Assembly: GCF_905397435.1 (NCBI RefSeq)
Contig: NZ_CAJPVI010000036.1
Span: forward strand, 33,771 to 97,770
Reading direction: 5' to 3'
From: Cupriavidus numazuensis
Lineage (GTDB): Bacteria > Pseudomonadota > Gammaproteobacteria > Burkholderiales > Burkholderiaceae
Length of the DNA: 64,000 bases
Part shown: piece by piece, positions 38,733 through 46,954 of the stretch
Layout of the letters: each line of letters opens with the position of its first letter
Numbering within the stretch: the first letter of the stretch is position 1
Translations under genes and position numbers: made by a program
The notes under the pieces: model-generated
The model's database searches: none
What the model saw: the letters and a program-made list of their open reading frames with translations, nothing else
What the model was told of the DNA's origin: nothing

Positions 38733-39704
38733 ATGAAATCAATGCTGGCGGCCGTGACCGCCCTGGCAGTCCTTTCCATCACGGCAGGCACCGTTCGTGC
38801 CGACGATTATCCGTCCAGGCCGGTGCGGCTCGTCGTGCCGTTCGGCGGGGGCACGTCCACGGACCTTACCGCGCGCATCATCGGCGAAGCCATGAGCAAG
38901 AGGCTTGGCCAGCCGATCGTCGTCGAGAACCGCGCAGGCGCCGGCGGCGCGATCGGCACCGACTACGTCGCCAAGTCGAAGGCGGACGGCTACACGCTGA
39001 CGATGGGCACCGTCGGCACGCTCGCCATCAACAAGGCGCTCTACCGCAAGCTGTCTTATGACCCGGCCAAGGACTTTTCGTATCTCGGCATCCCGGGCTA
39101 CACGCCGACGTTGCTCGTGGTGCGAAACGATGCGCCATACAAGACGCTGGCCGAGCTGATCGCGTACGCCAAGGCGCATCCGGACAAGCTGTCGTTCGGC
39201 TCGGCCGGCAATGGCACGTCGGGCCACCTGGCCGGCGAACTGCTCAAGTCGATGGCCGGCGTCAGCATGACGCACGTGCCGTTCAAGGAGGGCGGCCAGG
39301 CGTTGACTGCGGTGCTGGGTGGGCAGGTCGACTTCATGTTCTATCACCCGGTTGCGGTGCTGCCCTATCTGAAGGGTCACAAGCTGCGCGCACTCGCGGC
39401 CAGCAGCCAGCGCCGTTCAGTGGCGGCGCCGGACGTGCCGACCGTCGCAGAGTCGGGCTATCCGGGGTTTGATTTGACCGCATGGTTCATGCTTGCAGGC
39501 CCTGCCGGTCTTGATGCGCCCGCCCGGACCCGGCTGGTGCAGACCATGCAGGCGGTATTGCAGGATCCGGCCGTACAGAAGCAGCTTGCCGCGCAGGGGC
39601 TTGAGGCCGCTGCCGTGGAGACGTCGCAGTTGCCGGCGTTCGTGAATGGCGAGATGCAGAAGTGGACTGCGGTGGTGAAGCAGTCGAATGCGCAGGTGGA
39701 TTGA
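38733..39704 (+). CDS. Bug-type (TTT family) tripartite substrate-binding protein
   Basis: A 323-residue periplasmic binding protein with signal peptide MKSMLAAVTALAVLSITAGT to VRA. The Bug signature YPSRPVRLVVPFGGGTSTD opens the mature protein, and VENRAGAGGAIGTDYVAKSKADGYTLTMGT follows. Bug proteins bind carboxylates; many are orphans without TctA/TctB membrane genes, as here. GGAGGAG precedes the ATG. Last gene of the lyase-CoA-transferase set. Confidence 0.93.
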   Translation: MKSMLAAVTALAVLSITAGTVRADDYPSRPVRLVVPFGGGTSTDLTARIIGEAMSKRLGQPIVVENRAGAGGAIGTDYVAKSKADGYTLTMGTVGTLAINKALYRKLSYDPAKDFSYLGIPGYTPTLLVVRNDAPYKTLAELIAYAKAHPDKLSFGSAGNGTSGHLAGELLKSMAGVSMTHVPFKEGGQALTAVLGGQVDFMFYHPVAVLPYLKGHKLRALAASSQRRSVAAPDVPTVAESGYPGFDLTAWFMLAGPAGLDAPARTRLVQTMQAVLQDPAVQKQLAAQGLEAAAVETSQLPAFVNGEMQKWTAVVKQSNAQVD

Positions 39705-39720
39705 TGTAGGGGTGGGGGAG

Positions 39721-40444
39721 GGTTATCGCTCTTGGCAGGCGCTGCTGTTTCGCCGGCGTAGCCGGCGAGTCACTTTTGTCCGAGCGACAAAAGTAACCAA
39801 AAACGCGTTTTGGTTGCCCCAAAGGGGCGAATTTTTATCGTAGTGTGCCAGGGGTGTTGTACGGGTATGGGCTTCAGAGTGGATTTCCGCTGCCTGCCGC
39901 GTGGGGCACGACCGTGGTCAGAATTACAGCGCTGATTGAACGAGCCCTGCAAGCGTCTGTGGACCCTGCTGCGAGCGATATCGTGTGATCGCCTTCGGCT
40001 GCGCTGCGCGCAGGGCCCTAGTCTGAGCACACAGGCCCAGGGCAAACCACGCCTCGGTGAAGACGCCCGCGCATGCATGCGCGTAGAGCAAAAAAACGAA
40101 CCTCGGACGTCAGCGACGTTGATGCGCTTGCCTCCAGACGACGACGCGCGCGCAGCGCAGCCGAAGGCGTCCCACCACTGATCTGATTGGAACGCTGTAC
40201 CCGAGTCCGTCTTGGGGATCGTCCAAACGCCGTACCGCGCCAGGCACAGGTTCTGACTCACATGGCGTAGCAGGGTCGAACGGCCGACCACCATCGCAGG
40301 CGTCCAAAGCCGTTCGAACCACTGCCGCCGTGGAATTGATGGCCAGCGGCAACGACGCGCTTTTTGGTTACTTTTTGTCGCTCGGACAAAAAGTGACTCG
40401 CCGGCTACGCCGGCGAAACAGCCGCGCCAGCGAAGAGCGACACC
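39721..40444 (-). repeat. Structured repeat element, copy 1 (inverted relative to copies 2 and 3)
   Basis: A 724-base element with terminal inverted repeats of roughly 85-90 bases. Each terminus contains, from outside in, GGTTATCGCTCTTGGC-like ends, the hairpin CGCCGGC-GTA-GCCGGCG, and the hairpin ACTTTTGTC-CGAGC-GACAAAAGT (one base pair longer at the right end). Inside, arms at 39990-40011 and 40148-40169 are perfect 22-base inverted repeats enclosing a 136-base core. The whole is the reverse complement of copy 2 (49141-49874) except for substitutions and a divergent core half. No transposase, and the frame past the core differs from copy 2, so no protein call. Confidence 0.85.
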
Positions 40445-40470
40445 CCCAATCCCAACCACAAAACCCCCGT

Positions 40471-40514
40471 CGGCTACGCCGGCGAAACAGCGGCGCATGC
40501 CAAGCCCGACAACC
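40471..40514 (-). repeat. Extra terminal fragment of the repeat element
   Basis: A 44-base piece matching the outer end of the element (the CGGCTACGCCGG hairpin side, then GCGAAACAGCGGCGCATGCC), 26 bases outside copy 1's right end. It resembles the right end of copy 2 more than that of copy 1, so it is probably a remnant of another copy or of a recombination event. Confidence 0.7.
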
Positions 40515-40537
40515 CACCCCAAGCCCTATCCCACATT

Positions 40538-40569
40538 TATTTGACAGTATCTCAAATACCCCCTAAATT
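40538..40569 (+). promoter_or_regulatory. Promoter and palindromic operator of the catabolic cluster
   Basis: TTGACA at 40541-40546, 17 bases, then TAAATT at 40564-40569 makes a good sigma-70 promoter. A palindrome TATTTGA-N7-TCAAATA (40538-40558) covers the -35 element. Nearly the same arms and spacing recur at 49901 and 49933, upstream of the Bug gene. The regulator is unknown; the TetR gene in the cluster is a candidate. Confidence 0.6.
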
Positions 40570-40609
40570 ATTGACACGGTCCCATTTAAAACGAACCCCA
40601 GGAGACACC

Positions 40610-41863
40610 GTGACCGATCAAGAAAAGCCCCCCATCACCGCAGGCATGCGAGGCGCCTCATGGGACGCCCGCCTGATGGATCGCCCCTACCAGATGGTCC
40701 CCTACGCGCTGGGCACCGCCGACGGCCAACGCACGCTTGGCTTTCTGTTCACGATGACCGGCAAGGAGAAGACGGTCGTCTCCCTCATGCATCCGCGCGA
40801 GATGGCGATCACGCATTACCTCGTGCCGTTCGTGCTCGATGCAGGCTGTGCCTGCTGGGTACAGGGCCCGCGTTCGATCGGCAATGACCTGCGCCTCGAG
40901 CATGAGATTGCGCTGTTCGACGTCGCCGCCGGCATGTCGCATCTGCGCGATCTCGGCTACGAGAAGATCGTGATGCTCGGCAACTCCGGTGGCGCCGGCC
41001 TCTACACGTTCTACAACCAGCAAGCATTGACGCCGCGCGAGATGCGCATTGCCCGCACGCCCGGCGGCCGGCCGACGAATCTTGGTGAGCTGCATATGCC
41101 AGAGGTCGACGGCTTCATCCTCGTGTCGCCGCATCCGGGACAAGGCAAGCTGCTGATGAGCGGGATCGACCCCTCGGTCATCGACGAAGATGATCCGATG
41201 CAGACCGACCCATCGCTCGATCCGTTCTCCAGCGCCAATGGCTTCGATGCAGAAACCGGCAAGGGCCGCTACGCCCCCGACTTCATCGCCCGCTACCGCG
41301 AAGCGCAGGCCGCGCGTGTGGCCCGGATCGATACAACTGCCAAAGCGATGCTGCGTGCGAAGCATGAGGCTAGGGCAAGGTGCAAGGCGGGTACCGTCAG
41401 CGATGCCGACCGCCGCACCGCCGCGCATGCGCCGATCTTCCAGGTCTGGCGCACCGACGCCGACCTGCGTTCGTGGGACATCACGCTGGACCCTTCGGAC
41501 CGCAAGACCGGATCGCTGTGGGGCAAGGACCCGTTCACGTCGAACTGGGGCAGCGTCGGCTTCGGCCGCACGGTGACGCCGGAGTCGTGGCTGTCGACGT
41601 GGTCCGGGCTGTCTTCCAACGCGGCACTGGACAAGACGCTCCACGCCTTGCACCAGCCGACGCTGCTGATCGAATACACAGGCGACCAGTGCACGTTTCC
41701 GGCCGACATCAGAGAGATCTACGAGCAGATCCCCGCGTCCAATAAGCGCCACATCCGCGTGCGCGGCAATCACCACGGCATGGCCCTCAGCCGTGAGGAA
41801 GAACCGGGACAGCAAGTTGCCGGCCGCCATATCGTCGCGTGGCTGCGCGAGACGATGGCCTGA
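40610..41863 (+). CDS. Alpha/beta hydrolase, first gene of the catabolic cluster
   Basis: A 417-residue alpha/beta hydrolase-like protein. The nucleophile elbow GNSGGAG near residue 128 gives the catalytic Ser, a late acid is in IEYTGDQCTFPADI near residue 370, and the His is in RGNHHGMAL. It is much longer than simple hydrolases and has an Arg/Lys/Ala-rich mid insertion. A GTG start at 40610 with AGGAGA just upstream was preferred over a TTG at 40541 that overlaps the promoter. It may hydrolyse a ring-cleavage product; the substrate is inferred only from its neighbours. Confidence 0.8.
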   Translation: MTDQEKPPITAGMRGASWDARLMDRPYQMVPYALGTADGQRTLGFLFTMTGKEKTVVSLMHPREMAITHYLVPFVLDAGCACWVQGPRSIGNDLRLEHEIALFDVAAGMSHLRDLGYEKIVMLGNSGGAGLYTFYNQQALTPREMRIARTPGGRPTNLGELHMPEVDGFILVSPHPGQGKLLMSGIDPSVIDEDDPMQTDPSLDPFSSANGFDAETGKGRYAPDFIARYREAQAARVARIDTTAKAMLRAKHEARARCKAGTVSDADRRTAAHAPIFQVWRTDADLRSWDITLDPSDRKTGSLWGKDPFTSNWGSVGFGRTVTPESWLSTWSGLSSNAALDKTLHALHQPTLLIEYTGDQCTFPADIREIYEQIPASNKRHIRVRGNHHGMALSREEEPGQQVAGRHIVAWLRETMA

Positions 41864-41904
41864 GCGGGCAATCCCCGGAAAAAACATAACGACAGAGGTA
41901 GACA

Positions 41905-43611
41905 ATGCTGCAACCCACCCACGTGCGCCCGTCAGTGCTGCTGGACGGCGTCCGCTATCCCGATGAAGACCGCCTGCGACAGTACGTTGCGGACGGCTAC
42001 CTGACCGGCGAAACGCTGGCAGGTGCGTTCCGGCAGTCGTTCCGCGAGAACAAGGACCGGCTCGCGCTGGTCGGGCCGGAAGGCGACTTTACCTACCAGA
42101 TGCTCGATGAGCAGACCGACCGGCTCGGCGCGGCGCTGCTCGAGCTTGGCCTCAAGCCGCTCGACCGCGCGGTGTTCCAGTGCGGCAACTGCAACGAGCT
42201 GCTGCTGGCGTTCTTCGGCTGCCTGAAGGCCGGCATCATTCCGCTGTGTTCGCTGCAGGCGTTCCGCAAGCTCGAAATCAGCTATCTGGGCAAGTTGTGC
42301 GAAGCGCGGCTGCATCTTGTGCAGGGCGATGACCCGAAGTTCGATGACGTCGCGTTTGCCGAAGAAATGCAGGACGAGGTGCCGAGCCTTGCATTCATCC
42401 TGCAGGCGCGTGGTACGCGCCGCGGCAGCGCCGTGCTGCTCGCCGACCTGATCCGCGACATGCCGCTCGGGCGCGCGCAGAAGATCCTCTCTGACGTCAC
42501 GCATGAGCCGTTCCAGGCTGCGGTGTTCCAGTTGTCCGGCGGCACGACGGGCGTGCCCAAGATCATCCCGCGCTTCCAGAACGAGTACCTGTACAACATG
42601 CGTGCGGTGGCCGACTGGAATGGCTACACCGAGGACGACGTGCTGTTCTTCCCCACGCCGTACATGCACAACCTCAACATGGGTTGTTTCTTCGGGCCGC
42701 TGATGCTGAGCGGCGCCGCCGTGACTGTCGCGCCGGATATCTCCGAAGACACGCTGCAGGCGCTCGTCCGCGACTACGAGCCCACATGGTTCGGCGTAGC
42801 GGGGCCGATCCTGAACCGCATCGCCCCCGTGCTGCTGCAGTCGACACCCGCCGACAAGGCGCGCCGCAACTTCATTGCGCCGAAGAACGCCACCAACCTC
42901 ACGCGCCTGACGGGGTCGCCCACGCAGCATATTTTCGGGATGACCGAAGGCGTGATCATGTTCACGCGGCCCGATGATCCACAAGACATCCGCGATCAGT
43001 CGATCGGGCGCCCCGTCTCGGCCGCGGATGAAGTCCGCATCGTCTATCCAGGCACCGAGGAGGAGGTGCCGGAAGGCGAGGTCGGCGAGGCGCTGTTCCG
43101 TGGTCCGTACACGATTCGCGGCTACTACAAGTCCGAGAAGGAAGACGCGACGCGCTTTACGGCCGACGGCTTCTACCGCTCGGGCGATCTGATGTCGTGG
43201 AGCGTCGTCGATGGCAAGCGCTACTTCTTCTTCCGCGGCCGCATCAAGGACGTGGTCGACCGCGGCGGCGAAAAGATCAATGCCGAGGAACTCGAGAACG
43301 TCATCAACGAGCATCCTGCCGTTCTCGCCTCGGCAGTGGTCGGCATGCCGGACAAGGTCTATGGCGAGCGTGTCTGCGCCTTCGTCCTGCTGAAACCTAT
43401 CGCGGCGGCCGCCGGACTGACGCTGCCGGCTCTGACGCAGTTCCTCCAGGAAGCCGGTCTGGCCAAGTTCAAGTGGCCGGAGCGACTGGAGATCATTCCC
43501 GAATTCCCGCTGACCGCATCAGGAAAGCTCAGTAAGGTGCTGCTGCGCGACCGCATCGTGCAACTGCTGCAGGCAGAGACGGCGAAGGAAGCCGCGCAGC
43601 AAAGCCAGTGA
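41905..43611 (+). CDS. Aryl-acid AMP ligase/CoA ligase (EntE-like)
   Basis: A 568-residue adenylate-forming enzyme resembling 2,3-dihydroxybenzoate- and salicylate-AMP ligases. Core motifs: LSGGTTGVPKIIPR near residue 212, FGMTEGVIMFTRP near residue 345, YRSGDLMSW, and GRIKDVVDRGGEKINAEELE near residue 450; the catalytic Lys is in TASGKLSK. It would activate an aromatic carboxylate to the aryl-CoA or aryl-AMP. It is placed between the hydrolase and the VOC gene; the FAD hydroxylase and thioesterase downstream make an aryl-CoA route likely. Confidence 0.88.
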   Translation: MLQPTHVRPSVLLDGVRYPDEDRLRQYVADGYLTGETLAGAFRQSFRENKDRLALVGPEGDFTYQMLDEQTDRLGAALLELGLKPLDRAVFQCGNCNELLLAFFGCLKAGIIPLCSLQAFRKLEISYLGKLCEARLHLVQGDDPKFDDVAFAEEMQDEVPSLAFILQARGTRRGSAVLLADLIRDMPLGRAQKILSDVTHEPFQAAVFQLSGGTTGVPKIIPRFQNEYLYNMRAVADWNGYTEDDVLFFPTPYMHNLNMGCFFGPLMLSGAAVTVAPDISEDTLQALVRDYEPTWFGVAGPILNRIAPVLLQSTPADKARRNFIAPKNATNLTRLTGSPTQHIFGMTEGVIMFTRPDDPQDIRDQSIGRPVSAADEVRIVYPGTEEEVPEGEVGEALFRGPYTIRGYYKSEKEDATRFTADGFYRSGDLMSWSVVDGKRYFFFRGRIKDVVDRGGEKINAEELENVINEHPAVLASAVVGMPDKVYGERVCAFVLLKPIAAAAGLTLPALTQFLQEAGLAKFKWPERLEIIPEFPLTASGKLSKVLLRDRIVQLLQAETAKEAAQQSQ

Positions 43612-43636
43612 CACAGCAAGCAAGAAAGGAAGAGAC

Positions 43637-44506
43637 ATGACCGAATCCACGCAAGCCGCCATTCCCGCAGTAGCCCTGCACGGCGTCCATCACACCGCGC
43701 GGCCCACCTGGAAGCTGGCCGAGACCGTGCACTTCTACCGCGACCTGCTTGGCCTGCCGCTGGTCCACGCGATCTCGGCCAAGGGCTGGGGTCCCGACAA
43801 TCACGCCGATTTCCTGCACTTCTTCTTCGACAGCGGCAGCGGCAGCACCATCGCGTTCTTCTACTACATCGGCACCGAGCGCCCCGACTGGCTGACCGTG
43901 CGCGAGCACTACCAGGACCGCGCGACGCACACGGCATGGCGCGTGCGCGACGAGGCGGAACTGCTGCAATGGCGCCAGCGCGTGGAAGCCGTGGGCATTC
44001 CGCTGCGCTACCAGATCCGCCACGAAGTGATCGAGTCGATCTACTTCAACGACCCGAACGGCTACCCGATCGAGATCACCTGGCAGGTGCGACCATTCAG
44101 CGATGCGGACAAGCGCGATGCCGCGCTCACCATCGACTCGGCGATCGAACTCGAGCGCGCACGCGACGATGGCGCGGCATTCGCGTCGATCGAGCCGGTG
44201 TGGCAGCGCAAGGCAGGGCACATCGAGGGCACTACGGGCGACAGCGACAAGGCATCGGTCTACGTGCTCGACGTTCCCGAGTTCGCGCCGCTGATCGATG
44301 TGGCGCGCAAGACCGACGGATACCGGACTACCGCGCTTGGCAACGGCTATGTGCGCATCGATGGCAACCCGACGCTGACGTTCCGCCGCAAGGAACTCGG
44401 CTTCAAGCCCGCGGTGTGGTACGGCGCACTGACCGGCGGCCTCGCAGGCCAGATCCGCCAGTTCGACATGGACGCGCTGGTGATCGCTCCGGGAGCCGCG
44501 CAATGA
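43637..44506 (+). CDS. VOC-family ring-cleavage dioxygenase-like protein
   Basis: A 289-residue protein with vicinal-oxygen-chelate modules. A possible metal triad is His18 or His19 (HGVHHT), His98 (ATHTAW) and Glu146 (PNGYPIEITWQ), the normal VOC arrangement in the first module; the second half looks degenerate. The family includes extradiol dioxygenases and glyoxalases. As part of this cluster, opening of a dihydroxy-aromatic ring is the simplest guess. Its stop overlaps the hydroxylase start (ATGA). Confidence 0.78.
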   Translation: MTESTQAAIPAVALHGVHHTARPTWKLAETVHFYRDLLGLPLVHAISAKGWGPDNHADFLHFFFDSGSGSTIAFFYYIGTERPDWLTVREHYQDRATHTAWRVRDEAELLQWRQRVEAVGIPLRYQIRHEVIESIYFNDPNGYPIEITWQVRPFSDADKRDAALTIDSAIELERARDDGAAFASIEPVWQRKAGHIEGTTGDSDKASVYVLDVPEFAPLIDVARKTDGYRTTALGNGYVRIDGNPTLTFRRKELGFKPAVWYGALTGGLAGQIRQFDMDALVIAPGAAQ

Positions 44507-45663
44507 AGGTGACCATCATCGGCGGCGGGCCGTCCGGGCTGTTCCTGTCGATCCTGCTGAAAGAGCGCATGGTGGATGTCGATATCGACGTCTTCGAGCA
44601 AAACCCCGAGGACGCCACGTTCGGCTTCGGCGTGGTGCTGGCCGACACCGGCATGGCGAACCTGCGCTCGGCGTCGCCAACGGTCGTGGATCGGCTCGCG
44701 CAGGTCATGCGCTTCAACGACCAGCATTCGATCGTGTGCCACGAGCATCCGATCATCATGAAGAAGCCGGGAGCCGGCGGTGGCGCCATCCCGCGCATCA
44801 GCTTGCTGTCCGTGCTGCAGCAGCGTGCGCTGGAGTTCGGCGTGCGCGTGACGTACAACAAGCGCATCGCCGACTTCGACACGATCGATGCCGACCTGAT
44901 CGTCGGCGCCGACGGCATCAACTCCCAGTTGCGCGCGGCGAACGAAGCGGGCTTCGGCACCACCCGTCGCCTGCTGAGCAATCATTTCGCGTGGTTCGGC
45001 GTGGAGAAGCCATTCCCGAGTCCTGCGCTGGTGTTCCGCAAGTACGAGGGCGGCTACTTTGTCGCCCACTATTACCCGTACTCCGATTCGATGAGCACGT
45101 TTGTCGCCGAATGCGACCACCAGACATGGCTGGACTTCGGCATGGAGGACATGAGCGCGGAAGCGCGGCAGGCGCTGTTCGAGCGCGTGTTCGCGCCGGA
45201 GCTTGATGGCTACGGGCTGGTGTCGAACAACTCGGTGTGGCGGCAATTCCCGGTCATCCTCAATGCCAACTGGCATGTCGGACGGCAGGTGCTGATCGGC
45301 GATGCACTGACGAGTGCGCACTTCTCGATCGGCTCGGGCACGCGCATTGCCATGGAGGACGCGATGGCACTGGCCGACGCGATCGTCGCGCATCCGGCAG
45401 ACGTACCCGCCGCGCTGCGGCAGTACGACGCCGTGCGCAAGCCAGAAAAGGCGAAGCTGATCAGTGCGTCGGAGGCGTCGTACACATGGTACGAGAACAT
45501 CCGCGAATGGATGGAGCTGCCGACGCCGCACGAGTTCGTGTACCGCTTCATGACGCGAACGGGCCGTGTCGATGCCGACCGCCTGCGCGCGCAGTTTCCG
45601 GCGCTGATGGCCGAGCTTGCCGCGGGTGGCGTGAACGGCGGCGCTGCCGTGGGCCTGCCATGA
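44503..45663 (+). CDS. FAD-dependent aryl-CoA-type monooxygenase
   Basis: A 386-residue flavoprotein of the group A monooxygenases. The dinucleotide fold is IIGGGPSGL at residues 5-13, DATFGFGVVLADTG follows, DLIVGADGINSQLR is the DG motif near residue 137, and the GD motif is VLIGDALTSAHFSIGSGTRIAMEDA near residue 265. The FGFGVV block is shared with anthraniloyl-CoA and salicylyl-CoA hydroxylases, so the substrate may be an aryl-CoA. Its start overlaps the VOC stop and its stop overlaps the thioesterase start, indicating tight coupling. Confidence 0.85.
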   Translation: MKVTIIGGGPSGLFLSILLKERMVDVDIDVFEQNPEDATFGFGVVLADTGMANLRSASPTVVDRLAQVMRFNDQHSIVCHEHPIIMKKPGAGGGAIPRISLLSVLQQRALEFGVRVTYNKRIADFDTIDADLIVGADGINSQLRAANEAGFGTTRRLLSNHFAWFGVEKPFPSPALVFRKYEGGYFVAHYYPYSDSMSTFVAECDHQTWLDFGMEDMSAEARQALFERVFAPELDGYGLVSNNSVWRQFPVILNANWHVGRQVLIGDALTSAHFSIGSGTRIAMEDAMALADAIVAHPADVPAALRQYDAVRKPEKAKLISASEASYTWYENIREWMELPTPHEFVYRFMTRTGRVDADRLRAQFPALMAELAAGGVNGGAAVGLP

Positions 45664-46106
45664 TCCACGCCACCGAGTACATGCTCAGCGAAAGCCCGTT
45701 CGTCGTCAGGCGGTGCGTGCGCTGGGGCGACTGCGATCCTGCTGGCGTGGTCTACACGGGCCGCTTCACCGATTACCTTCTGGGCGCGGTGGGCCTCTTC
45801 ACCGCGCATATGGCGGGCGGGGGCAGGCTTGGTGCGATGCACGGTGTCGACACACCGTGCAAGGCGATGCGCTTCGAGTTCATCGGCACGCTCTGGCCTG
45901 ATGACGTGATCGACATCACCTGCACCGTCGAGGCCATCCGCACGCGCTCGTTCGACATCCGCTGCGTGGCGCGCCGCCCCGACGGCTCGCCGGTGTTCGA
46001 CGCGATGTTCTCGCCGATCTGCGTGCATCTGGACCGCCGTGAAGGCGCGCCGATCCCTGATTCACTGCGCGATGTGCTGAGGCGCTTTCTCGCGCCTGCC
46101 CTCTAG
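45660..46106 (+). CDS. 4HBT-family acyl-CoA thioesterase
   Basis: A 148-residue hot-dog-fold thioesterase. The 4-hydroxybenzoyl-CoA thioesterase motif VRWGDCDPAGVVYTGRF, with catalytic Asp, is near residue 20. It probably frees a hydroxylated aryl-CoA made by the ligase and the flavoprotein. Its ATG overlaps the hydroxylase stop (ATGA). Confidence 0.88.
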   Translation: MIHATEYMLSESPFVVRRCVRWGDCDPAGVVYTGRFTDYLLGAVGLFTAHMAGGGRLGAMHGVDTPCKAMRFEFIGTLWPDDVIDITCTVEAIRTRSFDIRCVARRPDGSPVFDAMFSPICVHLDRREGAPIPDSLRDVLRRFLAPAL

Positions 46107-46134
46107 TCTCTGAACGTTCCCGGAATTGCCAAAC

Positions 46135-46890
46135 ATGAAGTATCGAATCGGACAAATTGTCCCGAGCTCCAACATCACGATGGAGCGTGAGGTTCCCGCC
46201 ATCTTCGCCGCGCGCATGCAGGCGCTGCCCGAACAGTTCAGCTTTCACGCCAGCCGTGTGCGCATGCATCGCGTGGTGGCCGAAGAGCTGGAGCGAATGA
46301 ACCGTGACATGGGCCGTTGTGCGCTGGAACTGGCCGACGCACGCGTCGATGTCATGAGCACGGCATGCCTGGTCGCCACCATGTGCATGGGCAAGGGCTA
46401 CCACCGGCAAGTGATCGACGAACTCGGCAGCGCGATTGCCGACGCGCCGTATCGCCCGCAGATCATGACGTCGGCAGGCGCGCTCGTCGAAGAACTGAAG
46501 GACTTCGGCGCGCGCCGCATTTCGCTGATGGCGCCGTACAGCGATGCGTTGACGAAGACGGTAGTCGAGTACATCGAACATGAAGGCATCGAGGTCAGGG
46601 ACGTGATCAACTTCTCGATTCTGGACAACCTGGAAGTTGGCGAGCGCGATCCGCTGCAACTGCTGGAAGACGTGAAGCGTCTCGACGTCAAAGGCGTCGA
46701 TACCGTGGTGCTGTCGGCCTGCGTGCAGATGCCGTCGCTGGCCGCCATCGAAACCGCGCAGCTGGCACTGGGCATTCCCGTGACTTCCACGGCCGTGTGC
46801 ACGGCGCGGCAGATGCTGCGCAGGCTTGGCCTTGCCGCCACCGCACCTGGCGCGGGCGCTTACCTCGGCAGCCAGGCCGGGCTGCGCTGA
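46135..46890 (+). CDS. Maleate isomerase-like Asp/Glu racemase family protein
   Basis: A 251-residue protein closely resembling the NicE/MaiA maleate cis-trans isomerases of nicotinate degradation: MKYRIGQIVPSSNITMEREVPAIF at the start, the first active Cys in STACLVATM near residue 82, and the second Cys in LSACVQMPSL near residue 200. It converts maleate to fumarate, entering the TCA cycle. The ATG at 46135 was chosen over an upstream TTG. No maleamate amidase is seen, so the maleate would have to come from another hydrolytic step. Confidence 0.87.
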   Translation: MKYRIGQIVPSSNITMEREVPAIFAARMQALPEQFSFHASRVRMHRVVAEELERMNRDMGRCALELADARVDVMSTACLVATMCMGKGYHRQVIDELGSAIADAPYRPQIMTSAGALVEELKDFGARRISLMAPYSDALTKTVVEYIEHEGIEVRDVINFSILDNLEVGERDPLQLLEDVKRLDVKGVDTVVLSACVQMPSLAAIETAQLALGIPVTSTAVCTARQMLRRLGLAATAPGAGAYLGSQAGLR

Positions 46891-46954
46891 CTGCCGCAGT
46901 TCCCATCCGGCAACCGCCCACAGAAGGCGGTGCCGACAATCAGGAGACCATCCC

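Noticed and set aside
39770..40522. Proteins encoded within the repeat copies
   Set aside because: Copies 1 and 2 share about 70 residues in one frame (KARRCRWPSIPRRQWFERLW...), but past the core the phase changes, and no ribosome site or domain is seen. Conservation is of DNA.
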